This document shows, piece by piece, positions 8,017 to 10,056 of a stretch of DNA of 10,056 nucleotides. The translations under genes and the position numbers were made by a program. Numbering within the stretch: the stretch's first letter is position 1; each line of letters opens with the position of its first letter. The notes beneath the pieces are model-generated. The model was not told where the DNA came from, ran no database searches, and saw only the letters and a list, made by a program, of their open reading frames with translations. Source of the stretch: Melioribacteraceae bacterium (GTDB taxonomy: Bacteria; Bacteroidota; Ignavibacteria; Ignavibacteriales; Melioribacteraceae); assembly GCA_026987055.1 (NCBI GenBank), contig JALSNL010000331.1, forward strand, positions 1-10,056. Direction: 5' to 3'.

Positions 8017-9579
8017 ATGAAGCTATGGGAATTACATATTAACAACTTTAAGTTTTTTACGGAAGTAGATAATGATAGCCCTTTGCTACAAATTAATGGA
8101 AATCATTTGCTTATTTATGGTGAAAACGGAAGCGGAAAATCTACTATTTATTGGGCTTTATATACCTTGCTCGAATCAAGCCTTAAAACAAATGATGATG
8201 ATATTCGGAAATATTTTAAGAAAACAGGAAATGATAGTTTGGTGAATATTCATTCAACCGGAAGAAGTAATTCTTTTGTCAAGGTTGTGTTAAAAGGTGA
8301 TGACGGCAATAACCCAAAAACATTTCGGGTTTCAAGAAAAAGCAAGGACTTATCCATTCGAGGGAATACTGATGTTATACAAAGCAGTATGGCAACCGAT
8401 TTTATCAACTATCGTGTTCTTTTTCAGTTACACAACCTAAAACACTCAAAAGATAACGACCTTTGGCTTTGGTTTGAAGAAGAAGTTTTGCCCTATGTAA
8501 AAAAAGATGGTAATCCGTGTTTAAATGAATTGTCTGAATTAAAAAGAGGACCGGAAAAAATAAGAAACCTACAAGGAGATGAAGTCTTTCCTACCGCTTC
8601 GTTAAGAACCGCAGCTACACCACAGGAAAGAAGAGATTATCAGAAATACAAAACATACAAACAAAAAGTAAAGGCTTGGAATGATTGGTTAAAAGGATTC
8701 CTTTCTGATATTGAAACCAAAGCAAATCTTTCGATTAAAAATGATTTTGGTTATAACTTCAAAATCAAAGTTGAATTAGAAACAAAATTTCCTGAGTTTA
8801 CAGCAACTGATGAAAAAATAAAATGGTTTAATCCAAAAATAATTATTTCCATCTCTGAATACGAGGGAATCCGGAATCCGAAAATTAAGAAACCGCATAC
8901 CTTTTTGAATGAGGCAAAATGGTCAGCCATTGGTCTTTCAATAAGGTTTGCCATACTTGATATCAAACTCTATACCGCCGATTTTAAGGCTTTGATTATT
9001 GATGATATGATAATTAGTCTTGATATGTCCAATAGGGAGGTTGTCATAAATCTTTTATTAAACAAATATGCAAATGATTATCAACTTATTATAATGACAC
9101 ACGACAGGTTCTTTTTTGAACTGGTTAAGTATAAGATTTCTCTATTAAGGTTAACAAACTGGAAATATTTTGAAATGTTTGAGGATGAAGAAAGTCCTAC
9201 CCCAAAACCGTTAATTATTGAAGAAACAAGTAAAATACAAAAGGCTTGGTCTTTATATCATCGTAAAGAATATAGCTTAGCTGCAAATACACTTAGAAAA
9301 GCAGTTGAAAAGTTATGCAAAGCATATTTAACGGCACAAGAAAGACTAAATACTAATTATAGTGTTAAGAATTTGCATCAAATGATTGAAGCATTTAGGA
9401 CAAAAGGTACAGCAAACGGATTGGATGCAAATAAGCTAACAAAGCTACTTGAATACAAAGACAGAATATTGAATCCAAATTCACATTATGATATTGAGAC
9501 ACCTTTGTTTAAGAATGAATTAAAGAAAGCGATAGAAACAGTTGAAGAATTAGCAAATGACACAGGAATTAATGTATAA
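8017..9579 (+). CDS. SMC/RecF-like ABC ATPase with HEPN-like C-terminal domain
   Basis: A 520-residue protein. The N-terminus (MKLWELHINNFKFF) and Walker A GENGSGKST (35-43) are typical of the SMC/RecF/Rad50-like ABC ATPases. The signature segment is degenerate, LNEAKWSAIGLSIRFA (297-312). Walker B is LIIDD (326-330), with aspartate where most ABC ATPases have catalytic glutamate; the D-loop is SLD (334-336) and the switch histidine is H362 in MTHD. The helical insert between the lobes is short (about 170-240), so no long SMC arm is present. From about 400 the protein becomes an all-helical domain with LAANTLRKAVEKLCKAYL and RILNPNSHYD, which contains R483-x6-H490. HEPN RNases carry R-x4-6-H, so a HEPN-like effector is plausible, although the residue after R is I rather than the usual polar one. 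It starts 3 bases after the methyltransferase stop and ends the operon. ATP-gated sensing or RNA cleavage is inference. Confidence 0.88.
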   Translation: MKLWELHINNFKFFTEVDNDSPLLQINGNHLLIYGENGSGKSTIYWALYTLLESSLKTNDDDIRKYFKKTGNDSLVNIHSTGRSNSFVKVVLKGDDGNNPKTFRVSRKSKDLSIRGNTDVIQSSMATDFINYRVLFQLHNLKHSKDNDLWLWFEEEVLPYVKKDGNPCLNELSELKRGPEKIRNLQGDEVFPTASLRTAATPQERRDYQKYKTYKQKVKAWNDWLKGFLSDIETKANLSIKNDFGYNFKIKVELETKFPEFTATDEKIKWFNPKIIISISEYEGIRNPKIKKPHTFLNEAKWSAIGLSIRFAILDIKLYTADFKALIIDDMIISLDMSNREVVINLLLNKYANDYQLIIMTHDRFFFELVKYKISLLRLTNWKYFEMFEDEESPTPKPLIIEETSKIQKAWSLYHRKEYSLAANTLRKAVEKLCKAYLTAQERLNTNYSVKNLHQMIEAFRTKGTANGLDANKLTKLLEYKDRILNPNSHYDIETPLFKNELKKAIETVEELANDTGINV

Positions 9580-9590
9580 AGCCATCCTTC

Positions 9591-9664
9591 GCATCCATAC
9601 ACATTGCCAACTCGCTAAAAAAAACCCACCGCACGAGCCAAAACTTGTCAAAGAGTATGGATGC
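9591..9664 (+). repeat. Dispersed intergenic repeat B, right copy, with 10-base bracketing inverted repeat
   Basis: The core at 9600-9654 aligns with the left copy at 688-737 in the same orientation (CACATT, CAA, CGC, AACC, CCAAAA, TTG, CAAA blocks in the same order). Its outer arms GCATCCATAC (9591-9600) and GTATGGATGC (9655-9664) are exact reverse complements with a 54-base loop, the left arm sharing one base with the start of the core. It lies only 11 bases after the ATPase stop. It could be a palindromic mobile or structural repeat, or act as a 3' structure on the operon transcript. Confidence 0.55.
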
Positions 9665-9850
9665 CCCAACGCAGTAAAAGATGCTAATAAAATTTGAAAT
9701 AATGAATGAAAGGAAAAAGTACGAAAGCACAACAAAAAATATAGTGCATTTGGCAGATAGTGCTAAAAATGAAGATGATAGCAATAAATAAACATAGTGC
9801 AAAACCGAAAAGTTGGAGCGTTGAAATGCCAAACGCACCATATTTAGAAC

Positions 9851-10032
9851 GTTCATTAAGATTTTTCGTTCTTAATGTTCTTAATGGTTAAATACTTCGT
9901 TTTCTTTTTTTATTGCGCTTTCATTAATTTTTTATCATTAAGTTCATTAAGATTTTGCGTTATTGATACTCTAATTATTAAATACTTATCTTTTATTTCT
10001 CAATTACGCTTTCGTTATTTTTTTGAAAATGA
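9851..10032 (+). repeat. Repeat A, right side: two diverged tandem units with a 91-base period
   Basis: Unit 1 begins at 9851 and unit 2 at 9942, both with GTTCATTAAGATTTT followed by CGTT or GCGTT. The ATTGCGCTTTC block at 9912-9922 and the ATTACGCTTTCG block at 10003-10014 are also exactly 91 bases apart, and TTAAATACTT recurs in both units. Unit 1 over 9858-9942 is the partner of the left copy at 527-611. The units are substantially diverged, so the duplication is old. No transposase, integrase or CRISPR-like spacer pattern accompanies them. Confidence 0.6.
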
Positions 10033-10056
10033 AAGTCAAATCTGAAATCATAAATC

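Larger units (their letters stand above)
9580..10056. other. Intergenic region downstream of the operon
   Basis: These 477 bases hold repeat B' with a 10-base perfect inverted repeat (9591-9664) and two tandem units of repeat A (9851-10032). Between them are three copies of ATAGTGC (9741-9747, 9757-9763, 9794-9800) and a small dyad GCGTT/AACGC (9818-9822, 9832-9836). No convincing gene is seen; a 29-codon hydrophilic frame at 9702-9791 has no support. No classical terminator (GC stem plus T run) is visible right after the last stop. The 9591-9664 stem has a 54-base loop and is an unusual shape for one. Confidence 0.7.

Noticed and set aside
1093..9579. Assignment as a complete DISARM or BREX system.
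   Set aside because: No DrmA or DrmB (DISARM) and no PglZ, BrxC or BrxL (BREX) is encoded here. The shared parts are general helicase, methyltransferase, PLD and ATPase modules.
8017..9579. Housekeeping RecF or RecN.
   Set aside because: The signature and Walker B differ, there is no long coiled-coil arm, a C-terminal helical domain is added, and the operon partners are restriction-like genes.
9591..9664. Rho-independent terminator for the operon.
   Set aside because: The perfect stem has a 54-base loop and no T run follows it, so it does not have the usual shape.
9702..9791. A 29-codon hydrophilic frame after the operon.
   Set aside because: Too short, no recognisable motif and no ribosome-binding or context support.
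9875..10042. A 55-codon hydrophobic frame in the right-hand tandem repeat.
   Set aside because: It runs through both tandem units, whose 91-base period shifts the frame, so the protein does not repeat as the DNA does. It is most simply a chance opening in T-rich DNA.
9851..10056. Tandem repeats as a CRISPR array.
   Set aside because: Only two diverged units with no constant repeat and unique spacer alternation, and no cas genes in the window.

Overview
The window looks like an accessory island from a low-GC member of the Bacteroidota (Flavobacteriia or Bacteroidia type). This rests on strong A+T bias, mostly TAA stops, almost no Shine-Dalgarno sequences before genes, a possible TAnnTTTG-type promoter box, and long AT-rich intergenic repeats. 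There is no marker for a closer placement.

Layout. Bases 2-490 hold a type II toxin-antitoxin pair: the C-terminal end of a HigB toxin cut by the window edge, then a complete HigA antitoxin. Bases 491-817 are intergenic, with two repeat copies (A and B) and a possible promoter and operator. Bases 818-9579 form one tight plus-strand operon of four genes, with junctions of -4, +6 and +3 bases: (i) a 92-residue XRE-type regulator; (ii) a 1087-residue fusion of a phospholipase-D-like (HKD) domain with a SNF2-type DEAH helicase; (iii) a 1216-residue Eco57I/TaqI-like gamma-class adenine-N6 DNA methyltransferase with an extra N-terminal domain and a C-terminal target-recognition part; (iv) a 520-residue SMC/RecF-like ATPase with a helical, HEPN-like C-terminal domain. 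Bases 9580-10056 are intergenic and carry diverged second copies of both repeats, so the operon sits between direct repeats in the order A-B-operon-B'-A'-A''.

How the genes may work together (inference). The methyltransferase would mark self DNA through its recognition domain. The PLD-SNF2 protein is the obvious candidate for an ATP-driven translocase and nuclease acting on unmarked DNA. The ATPase with the HEPN-like tail could be a sensor or a second, RNA-directed effector that fires when the restriction layer is damaged or blocked, by analogy with PrrC/RloC-type anticodon nucleases. The XRE protein would control timing, as controller proteins do in restriction-modification loci. The set shares parts with DISARM (SNF2 helicase, adenine methyltransferase, PLD protein) and loosely with BREX (large Eco57I-like methyltransferase, ATPase), but no DrmA, DrmB, PglZ, BrxL or HsdS-like gene is visible. 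It is best described as an unclassified, DISARM/restriction-modification-like candidate defence operon that appears complete here.
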